This document shows positions 36,589-47,400 of a stretch of DNA of 64,000 bases, one piece after another. The translations under genes and the position numbers were made by a program. Under the pieces are notes generated by a model. That model worked only from the letters and a program-made list of their open reading frames with translations, had not been told where the DNA came from and did not search any database. Within the stretch, counting starts at the first letter, position 1; each line of letters begins with the position of its first letter. Origin of the DNA: Acorus gramineus (Eukaryota; Streptophyta; Magnoliopsida; Acorales; Acoraceae). The DNA lies in the NCBI GenBank assembly GCA_030737835.1, contig JAUJYN010000018.1, positions 3,534,001-3,598,000 of the forward strand, in the 5' to 3' direction.

Positions 36589-39521
36589 TGTTATATATGT
36601 GTCACTTTTTGGCCTGCTGGTAACCATTGGAGCATTTTGACAGTTTTTGAGTTTTTTCGTTTTTCGATCGGAACCGCTAAAATTTTGGACTGTTAGCTAT
36701 CGTCCTGTGTTTGAGGACTCCGATTGGAAATCTAACTGCATATTATGTGTCCTGGTGCCATTCTAAGCCACTCATGAAAATTTCATCAAATTCCGGTAAC
36801 GTTTCCAAAATTTCACAGTTCCGGGGCGTATCCGGGTTTTTAAGTGACTTGCTATATAAATGAGATCTAAAATTAGATTGCCACTATTCATCATCCCTAC
36901 CAAATGAAATCTCTCTCTCCCCTCTCTCCTTTTCTTTGATTTGAGCCCCTTAGAGCCCTCAAACCCAAAAACCTAAAGCATAGAAAGTGTAGATCGGGTC
37001 CCGATCTACACCCCGGTGCTTTCAAATCCCGATTCCGGCCTACCTAGCCCTCCCATCCGCCCTCTCTTCTCCTCAGATCCGAGCCAAATCGGAGGTGGGA
37101 GTAGGTCTCGGTGGTAGAGACCGTTGGGGGAGCGTTTCGGTGCGCGGAGAGCAACCGGACACCTCTTCCTCCCCCTTGGTAAGCTCTTTTTCCTCTTCTT
37201 TTGGCTTAGATGTATGTTTGGAAGGGGGTTTTGTGTTTGGGGGGTGGTCGGCGGCTGAGGGAGGCTGTCGGAGGTGGTCGGGGGCGGTCGGAGGCCGTCG
37301 GAGGTCGGTGGGTTGGTGGTGGAGGTGCTCGGGCATGGGGGTTGCTGTTCCGGGCAGGGCAGCAGCACAGGCGCAGCCGCTGGCAGGGCGCGCGCGTGCG
37401 TGCGCGCGGGCGTGCGCTCGGGGGGAGCTGGAGGCCAGCAGGGCGCGTGTGCTGGGCGCTGGGCGTGCTGGGCGTGCGGGCGCTGGGCATGCTGTGCGCG
37501 GGTGTGCTGGTCGAGCGGCTGGTGCGAGGTGCTGGTCGAGCGGCTGGTGCGAGGTGCTGGTCGAGCGGCTGGTGCGGAGAGCGGTGCGAGCGGATGATGC
37601 GCGCGGAGTGCGCGCGGGGTGAGGCAGGGGAGGTGCGTGCGGAGTGCGCGCAGGGCGAGGCAGGGGAGGTGCGCGCGGGGCGAGGCGCTGTGCTCGCGGG
37701 CCAGCGCGGGGCGTACGGGTGCGCGTGGGCTACTGCGATGGGGTGCAGTGGGGGCGCGGTGCACCCTGGAGGTTGGGCGGCAAGTCCAGGCGTGCGGGCA
37801 GGGGCCGGCGGTGCGCCTGGGTGCGCGGGCTGTGGCGCGGCGGCGCATCCGGGGGCGGGTGGCCGTGCGGGTAGTTGCCGGGGGTGCGGGAGTGAGCCGG
37901 GGTGCTCGGGCTAGCGTGCGTGCGGGTCGTATGCACGTTTGCCCGAGTGTTGGGTGTTTATTTGTGTATTTTGTGTATTTTGGGGTATTTGTGGATTATA
38001 CTTACCAAGTTGTTATCCTGTCTTGCAGATCTCGACGGACGGTCGCGCGTCGACCCGACTTCCGGTGAGTGGTACAACCCAACCCAGTTTGGGAGGCGAT
38101 ACATGCACTTGGGCGTGTACCGTCCTCCCCTGGGGCACATAGTTAGTATTAATTGTTTTTATTATAATCCATGCAAGCATGATCTGTGTGTAGAATGCAT
38201 GCCACCCTAGACTTGTATGTTAGGGACTTGCACCCTTAGGATTTGTGCATGAGCCGTGCATCCTGTCACCCCGTTATCATGCTAGGAAAGCCCTGACCTA
38301 TGCATGCGTCCTATTAGTTTGATTTATTTATTTAAATGCAAGCGGTGATATTGATTACCATGCCTTGGGGAATATAAGGGGGCCTTGCGAGGTTAACATT
38401 AAGACCCGGGTTAGGTACTCCGTGTTCCTTGTTTGGTTGTCAGGATGTCCTACATCAGGACCTCAGGTTGTCCTCCCAAGATCTCTTTTCCTCATTTATA
38501 TCTTAGATTTCCCCGCATCTTGGTTATGCGCGCTGGAGGAATTCTGAATGAATTCAAGACATTAGAGTTGTAGAGATGTGCTGTCAACGGATCCGAGTGG
38601 ATCATATGCGATGGATAGGCTCTTCTGTTCCCTTCGTTGGATCCGTGTAGAGACTACCTCAGCGTTAGAAAGGTCGTCCCATGCAGGGGCTCCCATCAGT
38701 AGGCGCCCCCTGATTTGGTAGAAGGACTGTGCCAAATGTGGGAGTGGCCAAACGACCTACGGAGTGGGGAGAGACTATCGGTGGACCAAGGGTGACCAAC
38801 AGCCTAGTCAGTCCCAAGAGCCTATGTCACCTATTGAGGGGTGAGGGTGAGGGTATGGTGGGCCGGCGATGCGATGACCCACAGGATTGTGTATGGATGA
38901 TTATCAGCCCATTAAGTCCCAATACCCTTGGTCACCTATTGAGGGGTGAGGGTGAGGGTGAGGGTGTGGTGGTTCGGCGATGTAGCGAACCACCGGACTT
39001 GTGATTGATTATGCCACTTTGGGGCTCTTTGCTATAAATTGTGGTTAATATAAACTGTATGCATGGGTTGTGCTATTCACTGAGCGTGTGGCTCACCCCT
39101 CGCATAAAATATTTTTCAGTGATCACTGAGGAGGACTTGAAGGAGGAGCTTCCCGAGCGACTACACCAGTAGCGGAGTAGCGCCACGTCCCTCGAGTTTT
39201 GAGGCCATCAGCATCCTTCTCTTTGTTGTATGTATATATTTATGTGCTTGGGCACCTAGTTTGGATTATGTATGGATTGTATTTGTGTGTATATGGACAT
39301 GTTGGCTCTCACAGGACATATGATTATGTATCGAGTCTGTAGTATGTTTTGATTACAGATTCAGTCATTTAGCTTCCGCATTTGGTGTATATATCATGTC
39401 AGCCCTGCTTTTATCTGTGTTGTCATTTTAGCTGTTGTGTGAGTATATTATTGAACTCCTGTTTACTGATATCATATATACACTTGCCGCGTCCCGGGGA
39501 CGGCCGCCCTGGGGCGTGACA
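36589..39521 (+). repeat. 3' LTR of T2 (2933 bp)
   Basis: Same module order as the 5' LTR, ending GGGGCGTGACA before CAACT. It differs from the 5' copy by scattered substitutions and by indels in the CpG-rich block (about 37.38-37.94 kb). It carries the clearest G-rich cassette of the window (38943-38965). Confidence 0.95.
38943..38965 (+). repeat. G-quadruplex-type (GGGTGA)n cassette
   Basis: Four GGG runs separated by TGA form the minimal pattern of an intramolecular G-quadruplex. Each is followed by GTGGTGG-TTCGGCGATG. Copies sit in every A and D LTR that reaches this region, on the element's sense strand, one to three per LTR. Confidence 0.75.
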
Positions 39522-39948
39522 CAACTCTCCCAATGACTTCTCGCTCGGTCAAAACCCGGATACGCCCCGAAACTGTGAAATTTCAGAAACGTTACCGGAA
39601 TTCGATGAAATTTTCGTGAGTGGCTTAGAATGGCACCAGGACACATAATATGCAGTTAGATTTTCAATCGGAGTCCTCTAGCTCAGGACGATAGCTAACA
39701 GTCCAAAATTTTAGCGGTTCCGATAAAAAAATGAAAAAAACTCAAAAACTACCAAAATGCTCCAATGGTTACCAGCAGCCAGGAAGTGACACATATATAA
39801 CAGCCCTGGGGCGTGACAACAACACTCTCCCAACAACACCCACATGCATGCCCTCAACAACATTCTAGCAAACATAAAAGAAGGGGAAGAAGATTACCAA
39901 GAGAGGGGGAGGAGAAGGGAAGGTGTGGGGGGGCTCACAATCACACCA

Positions 39949-40048
39949 CACACACACCACCACCACTTCACCACCATCTCCTTCACTTCTTCATAGCACA
40001 CACACACCAGCACCACTTCACCACCATCTCCTTCACTTCTTCACAGCA
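39949..40048. repeat. 50-bp tandem duplication with CA/CAC microsatellite
   Basis: CACACACACCACCACCACTT... and CACACACACCAGCACCACTT... repeat with a 50-bp period inside the CT-rich leader of the C-type LTR. Confidence 0.8.
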
Positions 40049-41009
40049 CACCTTCTTCATGGCTGAAACACAAAGAAAGGAGGGTGCAAGAGAAAGGGTA
40101 TGAGCTAGAGGAGGAGAAAGAGAGGAGAACAACCTCATACACACACAAACTCACCTTCACCTTTTCTACTTCCCCTCCTTCTCTTCTTCTCCTCTTCAGA
40201 TTTCCTCTGCTGGACCCCCAAAAATGCCAGCAAAACCCTCCCCATCTGCCTTAAATAGTTGCCAATCAAAGAGGCTCTAATGGGGCTGAATGACTATGCT
40301 GCCCCTGACCAGAAATCCTGGACAGACTTTACTAGATTAACCATAACTTCTACAATCTAGCTCCGACTTATACAATTCAAAATCCATTGGAAAGCCAAGA
40401 CGATTATCTACAACCTTGATGTTTATTCCAAGATATAATAACCCCTCTAGCTATTCTAAAATGTGAGCTAAACATCGAACATGGTTGCTGCCATAATTTT
40501 CTCATCCCCAGGGTATAATTGGAAAAATTCCCATAACTTTTGTTACATGAATCCAGCTGATCTAATTCCACTTTTGTATGAAAGATAACTCAACACTGAA
40601 TATCACTTGAAAATATTAGGTTTAAACCACTTCATCTTGGATATTAACAAAATTAAATTCAAATACTAATCGAAACTGTATAATCTCTAAAACGTTATCG
40701 GAATTTGATGAAATTTTTATGGGTAGCAAAAACGGTACCAGAACCCATAATATGTAGTGAGATTTTTAATCAGAGTACTCCAACTCCTTCAAGTAGCTAA
40801 AACAAAAAATTTTAGCGACTCCAATAAAAAAATAAGGCTCCAAATGATACAGGCATAACATTTAGATTTTGAGCAGCCACCTTTTTTAGGTTCTTCTTTT
40901 GCAATTTCTTCCTCTCCCTCCTTTTCTGAGCGGGCGAAAATTGTGTTGATGCTCCAATTTTTGTCCCCGAGTTGTCTTGAGACTAATGACTCTCCCTAGA
41001 TATTGACCA

Positions 41010-41450
41010 CTCTCCCTCAAAATGGGAAGCGCAGACATTGATGTTGAAGTGAGAGGAATGCCCCGATGTTGTTGAGCCATTCTCGTCCTAGGACCATTCT
41101 CCAGGCGGTTGCTCCCATTTCCAGAATCTTGCAGTGTATTTGAGAGTTTAAGGGCCCCAATTTGAATGAAAGTGTGATTGTACCAAGGACATGACAACTT
41201 CTTCCATCATATATGATCTCGACTTCATTAGATGGATCTAGCTCAAAGTTGTGATGATATAACTGATATGCATTGGAGGACATCACATTATCTATTGCTC
41301 TAGTGTCAATGTGAACATAATCGAAAGACCATCCCAAGATCATTGCCTTAAAACGGAGTGGGAGAGTGCACAGGTTTGGTGGAGCCAGTTCTTCATCCAA
41401 GAAAATGACAGTAGGGTTTTCTGGATTGCTCCTGATCATCTTCAAATTCT
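41010..41450 (-). pseudogene. Aspartic-protease-like domain, first in the tandem series
   Basis: The minus strand shows YVHIDTRAIDNVMSSNAY in the place of the active site, ITLSFKLGPLNSQIHCKILE for the central strands, VLGREWLNNI for the C-terminal landmark and HQCLRFPF at the end. The active-site triad is atypical (DTR). It follows gag and an acidic tract and is separated from the other three domains by the 27.5-kb nested block. Fossil. Confidence 0.6.
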
Positions 41451-41509
41451 TCTTCGGAAATTATTTCCTCCTCCGGTATTTCTTCTTCCAGCTCTTCCTC
41501 TTCTGGTTC

Positions 41510-41770
41510 TTCATCTTCTAGTTCCTTAGGTTCTTCTTCTGGTTTTGGCTATTCTTCTGATTCTTCCATAGGTTCTTCTTCTTCTGATTCCTCCATAGGT
41601 TCTTCTTCTGGTTCTTCTTCTTCCGGTTCTTCTTCTGGTTCTTCCTCTTCTGATTCCTCCTCCATGGGCTCCTCCTCTGGTTCTTCATCTTCTGGTTCTT
41701 CTTTCGGTTCTTCCTCCATGAGTTCATCTTCTGGTCTGCTTTCTTCCATAGGCCTGGATCCAGATCTTCC
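41510..41770 (-). repeat. Low-complexity Glu/Pro-coding repeat
   Basis: TTCTTCTTCTGGTTC-type repeats encode, on minus, runs of EEEPEEE. It is an acidic linker between gag and the first protease-like domain of the Tat-like element, expanded by microsatellite slippage. Confidence 0.7.
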
Positions 41771-41879
41771 ACTGTTAAGGGTAATGGGTGGGGTGATAAG
41801 GTTGGCCCACTAATGTGATATGAGTCGGATGAAGAGCCTGACCCAATGAAGTTGATTATTGGGTTGGATGAAGTGGAGG

Positions 41880-43560
41880 GTTATGTATGGTGAGGCAATG
41901 GATTGGTATGTATGCCAAGTTGTGTAGATGAAGCAGGGGGTTGGGTTGAATGAGTCCTGGTAATGATATTCTTTATCAATGTCCAATCAATACGATTCTG
42001 TTCATGTAGATCATAAACAAAATCTTTAAAAGTGTAGCAACTACGGATGTCATGGCCGTTCATCCGATGGTATGGACAATATCGAGAACCATCAACACCA
42101 AGTGGTGAAGGCCTCTCCGGGGGCAAGGTAATGCTATTTGATTCCATCAATGCCAAAAAAATATTTGGTAATGATTCTGGCAATGGTGGATAAACATCAA
42201 GCTTGCCCATCCTTCGAGCCTGATAGGATGGGGGTGGGGGGACAACAACATAGTGTCTTTCATGGGCTGTTTGTGGGGTGGTCTGATGGGGTTGTGAAGT
42301 CTGAACTGGTTGAATTTGAGGAGCTGGGTGGTGATATTGGGTTGGTTGACGGGGATATGGGTGATGGTTTGGGGATGAGGAAAAGGGTGTGGGGCATGTT
42401 GGATGGTACAATGGCACCTGTGGAGGAGAAAACCCTGATGTCAGGTTACCGGGCGAGGAGGTGTGTACCTAGGTTTTGCAGGTACATAGGGCCTCGCCAC
42501 CGGTACTCTACTAGGAGCTGATGACCCATTCGGGTAGAACGCTAAGATTTGAGGTGTAACCCCTTCAACCGTAGGGGATGAGATAGGGTTCTTTCTGGAT
42601 GGGGGGTGTGGGTTTCCAGTTGACAAGGTAGTGGTAGCACCAGCACAACGTTGGATACGGTTGTGACGGTCAATCAACATCTCATATGTGGAACAGTCTC
42701 CATAGGCCAAATTCATTTGTAGCTCTGGAGTCAGATTTTGGAGCATCATGTCTATTTCCTGGCTTTCTGTCAACTGTAGCCCAATTCTGTGTACCAACAT
42801 GCGCCAACACGCCACAAATGATTCAAATTCTTCACGTGGTCTCATTTTCTCTGTCGTAAGATCTGACAAGGATGGAACACGCATCCTTTGGTACCTATGA
42901 CACCGAAGGAACTTTTCACATACTACAGAGAAATCATGGAGGCATTCGGCCGGAAGGGTCGCGTGCCACTGAACAGCTTCACCTTCACGAGATTTTTGTA
43001 AAAGGAATACCGGCAGAGATTCATTTCTTAGAAACGGATGGGAGTCCATGTAAAAGGCGGTCAAATGAGCATCCAGGTCTCCTCAACCATTGTATCAATG
43101 ATATTTGGGGATTTTGAGGTCAAGTGGAAGGGCGATGGGGGGAATTTGGCCCAAATTGGACTTGTGGTGGTTTTTGTAGGAGAGTCGGGTTAATTTCTGA
43201 TACTATCCTTCGCACAACATCATCAAGAGTTTCACTTAACAGCAAACGGGACTGATTCTTGGGCTGTGGTGGTGGAGGGGGGTGTTGAGAAGCAGAAGGA
43301 TTTGGATTTTGGGAGGTATGGTGCTATTGGGTGAGATTATCGAAGGCATTCATCATCTCATCAATAGAATGATAGCCCATGGTTTCCATTCTCTCTTCGA
43401 TTCTCTTCAAAGTGGGTCTTTCAGAAGTTTCTCCTATTTCTTGATGATATATGTTCGGCCCATAGGGCATGCCATCATTTAGAAAAACTTGATTTTCATA
43501 AAAATCATAGTCTATTTCTACTCTTGAGCTATCATGGCCACTGTTAGGATCCATGTGTGT
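41880..43560 (-). pseudogene. Gag region of the Tat-like element
   Basis: From 43554 leftward, the region opens with an acidic N-terminal segment (MDPNSGHDSS). A retrotransposon-gag domain follows at about 42.44-43.06 kb, with motifs AVQWHATLP, EKFLRCHRY and LVHRIGLQLTESQEID. Next comes a Pro/His/Gln-rich linker (about 42.2-42.4 kb), then CPYHRMNGHDIRSCYTFKD (about 42.05 kb), the degenerate zinc-finger-like motif typical of plant Tat/Ogre gag. It would form the particle core in a live element. It is unrelated in sequence to the Tekay gag of T1-T3. Broken fossil. Confidence 0.8.
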
Positions 43561-43902
43561 GTAGTGTGCAATTTCAAGGAATAAACACAGCTAAATTTTA
43601 CAGGCAGTGTTGAACGCAAAACACAGAAACTGACAGTTCTCAGAATAGCTGTCCCAAATTTTTTTTTTTTATTTTGAGAGGAAAAATAGTAGCTAGCAGT
43701 TTTTTTTTTTTTTCAAAATGAGGCAGTGAAAGCTTTTAGCAATAGAAAAGAGTGATTAAAAAAAAACTTCCCTTTTTTTTTGGAAGGCAGCACATGATGG
43801 CTCTTCAAGCTGTTGTCAGGTAAATTTTTTTTTTTAGCAAGTGTAAAAGGTTACTCTAGGGGTTAGAGGACTAACCTGGTGACGATCCTCTTCACAAGAG
43901 AA
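43561..43902. other. Leader between primer site and gag of the Tat-like element
   Basis: Non-coding, with A- and T-rich runs and two imperfect hairpins of the GACAG/GATGGC family (43631-43653, 43795-43818). Confidence 0.45.
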
Positions 43903-43920
43903 GTCCCACCGTGATCGCCA
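43903..43920 (-). other. Candidate primer binding site of the Tat-like element
   Basis: On minus, TGGCGATCACGGTGGGAC follows three bases after a CA LTR end (43924-43925). The TGGCG start fits a tRNA 3' CCA end, but I cannot identify the tRNA. Confidence 0.5.
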
Positions 43921-43923
43921 GCT

Positions 43924-44474
43924 TGTCGATGTGGATTTTTGACGATGTAGGTCGTAATCCGGTTCTCTAGACTTGGATACAGTCCGTAAACGACGTACCA
44001 GATCAATGTTTTGAGAGATAGTCCGAGTTCGCTCGACTCCTTAGTGAGACTTAATTTATGATCGCCACTGACTTTTTATTCAAAAGCAAGAAAAGATAAT
44101 GATCGCCTCACTATGGGAGATTATGGATTCTCTTCTTCTTAAGGACCATGGCCACGCCTTAAGGTGATATGAAGTTCGTGGTTAGTCTTGCATAAAACCC
44201 AGAGGGATGAGAACAAAAGAAAATGTTTGCAAGAGCTAGAAAAGCTTAAGAGAAGTCAAAGCTTAAATTTAAAGTAGGGTAAAGCGCGACGACACCAGTA
44301 GAATCCGTTGAGTAAAAAATAGAGAGATTTGGAAAAAGTGATTGAAAATTGAGGGTGAGACAGTGGAAATAAATATTTTAAAAGCAAGGAAAATGCGACG
44401 GCACTAATAGCATCCATCCGGTGAAAAACAGAGAGATTTTGAAAAAAAAAGTGATTGAAAATCAAGGGTGAGAT
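43924..44474 (-). repeat. 3' end of the presumed 5' LTR of the Tat-like element
   Basis: It ends ATCGACA on minus against the candidate primer site. The CGTCAAAAATCC phrase before the end resembles LTR ends of plant Tat elements. The LTR continues to the right across a D solo LTR and probably an A solo LTR, so its full extent cannot be fixed. It contains the first units of a 110-bp minisatellite. Confidence 0.5.
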
Positions 44475-47400
44475 TGTTGTGCCTGTGTCATTTGGAGCAC
44501 TCTGTTTGAAAATTTGGGTACATAATTTTTTTTCCCTAGAAGTTATGTATTTCCAATTTGGTATTTGGATTTGATTTTGTTAAAATCCAAGATGAAGAGG
44601 TTTAAATATGAGTTTACTATGAGATGTCCAGTTTTGAGTTATTTTTCGTACAGAAGTGGAATTAGATCAACTGGATTCTTGTAGTAAAAGTTATGGGTAT
44701 TTTTCCAAGTATACCCCGTGGAGGGAAATTCTGGCCACAGCCCTGTTCCATGTTTAGCTCTAATTTTGGAATAGCTAGAGGGATTATTTGATCTTGGCAT
44801 AAACATGAAAGTTGTAGATAAGCCTCTTGGATTTCTAATGGACTTGGAATTGTGCAATTCAGAGCTGTATCGAGGAAGTTATGGCTATTCCAATGAAGCT
44901 TGCGCAAAATTTATAGTCAAAGGGCGACCTAGTCATTGCCCCTTAGATATTTGTGATAAATATCTTTTCTCTCTCTCTCCCCCTCCCAAACCCCCACGCC
45001 CACGCCATTTTTCCTCTCTCTCTTCCTCTCTCTCTCAAGCCCCCATGTGTTTGATTTTATTCCCCAATGAGAAAATGAGAAGGAAGAGGTGAAGGAAGAA
45101 GAGAAGGTTGTGTATGTGTTGTTGTTGTTTGTTCCCCTCTCTCTCAAGCACCCTTTACATGGATCTTCCCCCCCTGATTTTCAGCTGAAGAGGAGGCTGA
45201 GGAGAGGCTGAGGAGGTGGTGGTAGTGGTGGTGGCGGTTGAGGTGGTCGCGGGTGCGTCGAGGGCCCCCGAACCTCCCCCTTTTTGTTCCCCCTCCAAGG
45301 TGAGCCTTTCCCCTTCTTTTCTTGGTTTTTATGGCTTAAGGGGTTGTGGGAAAGTCATGCATGCCAGGTAGATGGGTTAGGGTGTGTGTGAGGGGTTGGG
45401 GAGGGTTAAAATGGGGTTAGGACGGGCTGGACGCGCGTTGGGCGCAGTCTGCGCGCGCCCAGGCGTGCGCTGGCAAGCGCAGTCGGGCGAGCAGACGCGC
45501 GCGGGTGTGCGCGCGGATGAGCGGGTGCGCGCGAGTGCACGTAGACGCGTGCGGGAGTGCGCGCGTGCGGCAGTGTGCCTGGGCATGTTGCCTGGGCACG
45601 GGGCAGGGGACCAGTGCACGCGCGTGCATGCGTGCGCGTGCTGGGGCGTGCGCGGGGTGCTGCGCGTGGGACGCGGGCTGGACGCGCGGTGCTCGAGGGG
45701 GCGCGTGAGCGTACGCGTGCGCGCTGCAGCGCGTCTGGGCGCGCGGGCAGGCGCGCGGCAGTGCGCCGATGGTGCTGGGGTGCGTGCGTGCGTGCGCATT
45801 CGTGCGTGCGCATGCGGGGGGCCATGCGTGTGGCTGCCCGAGGGTTCGGGTAGGTGTCGGGGCACTCGGACTCGCATGCGTACGTGCGTGCTCGCATGCG
45901 TGCGAGCCCGTATGCATGCTTGTCCGAGTATTGGGTATTTCTAATAATTTCTTTGTGTAAATTGTGTTGTTTCTCACCAGTTGGATGCCCCTACCTTGCA
46001 GATCTCGTCGGATGGGATGCACGAGGTCCCGGGTCGTAAGGTGAGTGGTTTGATTCCAATCCCCCCCTCTCTACGGATGTGCTCGACCCATGTAGACGCG
46101 CGTCGTGCATCGATGGGGCCCCCTAACTAATATGTAGATATTTTGCATGCTAGGGATATACATCCATGTATCGTGTATAGAGGCCCGTACATGCCTGGAC
46201 ACCATGTCCTGTACTTAAAAGCCTTGATCTATGCATGATTAATATGATGTATCCATGCCACCTTAGACTTTGTATGCTAGGGATATGCACCCTTATATCA
46301 TGTATAGCGGCCTATGCATGTTTAGTCACCATGTTTCATGCTAGGAAAGCCTCGACCTATGCATGTTCCCATTTAGTTTAATTTATTTAAATCAAGATGG
46401 GATTATGTGATTATATTGTTGCAAGCATGCCTTAGAGAATATTATAACCTTGTTGTTATAATATATGTCTCCCCGCATCTTAGTTATGCGCCCTGGAGGA
46501 ATTCTTGAGAATTCATGACATTAGAAATGTTAGGAAGCGTTGTCGACGGATCCAAGGGGATCATATCCGCGTGAGTAGGCTGTCTTCTCCTTATTGGTTG
46601 GGATCCGAGGTAGGAACTCCCCGACGATGGCTGACCTGACAGGGGACTCCCGTCCGTAGGTACCTCCGATGTGTCGGACAGTACTGATAGCGGGAGTGGA
46701 CCAGGTAGAGGCTACGAGGGTGGGAGAGGCTACCCGGTGGGACCAAGGGTGAATAGTAGTCTAGTCAGTCCCAAAAGGCCCATGTCACCCCCTAAAGGGT
46801 GAGGGTGAGGGTGGGGTGGGTCGGCGATGTTACGACCCACTAGCTTGTGTAGTTACTCCCGTTTAGGGACTATGACTACTTTGAGGTTAATATGAGTGTG
46901 TTGGTTGCTGTTATGCATGTGTGTGATATCTCGATGAGCGAGTATCGAGAGTGGTTGTTTTCCATTGGGTTTCGCTTTGCGAACATGGGATCGTTCTCCT
47001 CGGCGTTGGCTATACCTGTCAGAGGACTAGGCGGAGGCCACGAGGGTGAGAGAGGCTGAGTTGAGGAGATCGGGTTGTAGATACTACCCGGGAGAGGGTT
47101 AACGAATGATGTTACGGGCGTGGGAATCGTTCTCCCCTTCGTTGGATTCGTGTAGTACAGCCTCGACGTTAGACAGGCTGTTCTAACAAAGGGCTCCCAT
47201 CTGTAGGTACCTCCGATGTGTTCGGATAGTGCTGATCGTGGGAGTATACCAGGTAAGCTACGGAGCGGGGAGAGGCTACCGGTGGACCAAGGGTGAATAG
47301 TAGTCTAAGTCTCTCCCAAAGTCCAAAGATGTCTCCTTTCAGGAGTGAGGGTGTGGATGAGGAGAAGACGCGTCGTCTCGTGACCCATTCGTTGTTCGAC

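Larger units (their letters stand above)
28751..39521 (+). mobile_element. T2: full-length Tekay/Del-type chromovirus with TSD CAACT
   Basis: This is the only element in the window with both LTRs, a primer site, a polypurine tract and a perfect target duplication (CAACT at 28746-28750 and 39522-39526). It is 10.77 kb long, of which 5.8 kb is LTR. It is structurally complete, but its coding region is broken, with something like six to eight breaks. Over the first 260 bases of the LTRs I count about ten differences by eye, roughly 4 percent. With the commonly used plant rate of 1.3e-8 per site per year that suggests about 1.5 million years, as a rough estimate. It is inserted in the minus-strand A solo LTR, in opposite orientation, and is the youngest layer of the nest. 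Confidence 0.95.
25787..39802 (-). repeat. Family A solo LTR (about 3.24 kb of its own sequence), TSD GCCCT, host of T2
   Basis: On minus it starts at 39802 (TGTTATATATGTG) and ends at 25787 (GTGACA). GCCCT flanks it at 25782-25786 and 39803-39807. Its own segments are 39802-39527 and 28750-25787, and T2 with its duplication CAACT fills the gap. The junction restores the phrase TCAACTCTCCCAATGAC that is intact in the A LTR at 49552-52630 (near 52346). It holds three G-rich cassettes, one optional module, and a 129-bp tandem duplication in its CpG block. Inserted in the D solo LTR, 11 bases from that LTR's 3' end. Confidence 0.93.
19195..39818 (+). repeat. Family D solo LTR (about 3.56 kb of its own sequence), TSD ACAAC
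   Basis: It starts TGTTGTGCCTGTG at 19195 and ends GGGGCGTGACA at 39818. Perfect flanking duplications ACAAC lie at 19190-19194 and 39819-39823. Its own segments are 19195-21617, 24659-25786 and 39808-39818, so its last 11 bases lie 14 kb away from the rest. Two A LTRs interrupt it with their own perfect duplications. The length agrees with the uninterrupted D LTR at 44475-48162 (3688 bp). The CpG-rich block is about 20.14-20.64 kb and the micro-exon motif about 20.71 kb. Confidence 0.92.
13299..40860 (-). repeat. C-type solo LTR (about 2.9 kb of its own sequence), split by three insertions
   Basis: On minus the LTR starts TGTTATGCCTGTATC at 40860 and ends GTGACA at 13299. Its own segments are 40860-39824, 19194-19068, 16333-15951 and 14652-13299. 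The joints at 19195/39818 and 16334/19062 are proven by perfect target duplications of the inserted LTRs. The joint around 14653-15950 is not, since the inserted D piece is truncated. Flanks are TTCAA (13294-13298) and TTTAG (40861-40865), only 3 of 5 alike, so the solo status is likely but not proven. It has a C-type 5' module with a D-like second module, and a D-like 3' module. It lacks the CpG-rich core. Confidence 0.65.
8886..43923 (-). mobile_element. Tat/Ogre-like Ty3/Gypsy element, internal region in two halves
   Basis: Two minus-strand segments have consistent domain order. 43554 down to 40861 holds gag, a zinc-finger-like motif, an acidic tract and a protease-like domain. 13298 down to 8886 holds three more protease-like domains, a G-patch-like motif, an acidic linker and an RT fragment. 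Between them sits a 27.5-kb block that is itself a chain of nested LTRs. Reading them as one element is an inference from strand, order and the fact that the block begins and ends with LTR termini. The gag type and the spacer between protease and RT point to the Tat/Ogre branch. The element is a heavily decayed fossil with many breaks, and most of RT, RNase H and integrase is gone. It is the oldest layer in the window. Confidence 0.7.

Noticed and set aside
39822-40862. The LTR start at 40860 as the 3' LTR of the Tat-like element itself
   Set aside because: Its sequence is of the C/D type linked to Tekay-like elements. Its other end at 13299 borders further Tat-like coding sequence in the same strand and order, so it is better read as an insertion.
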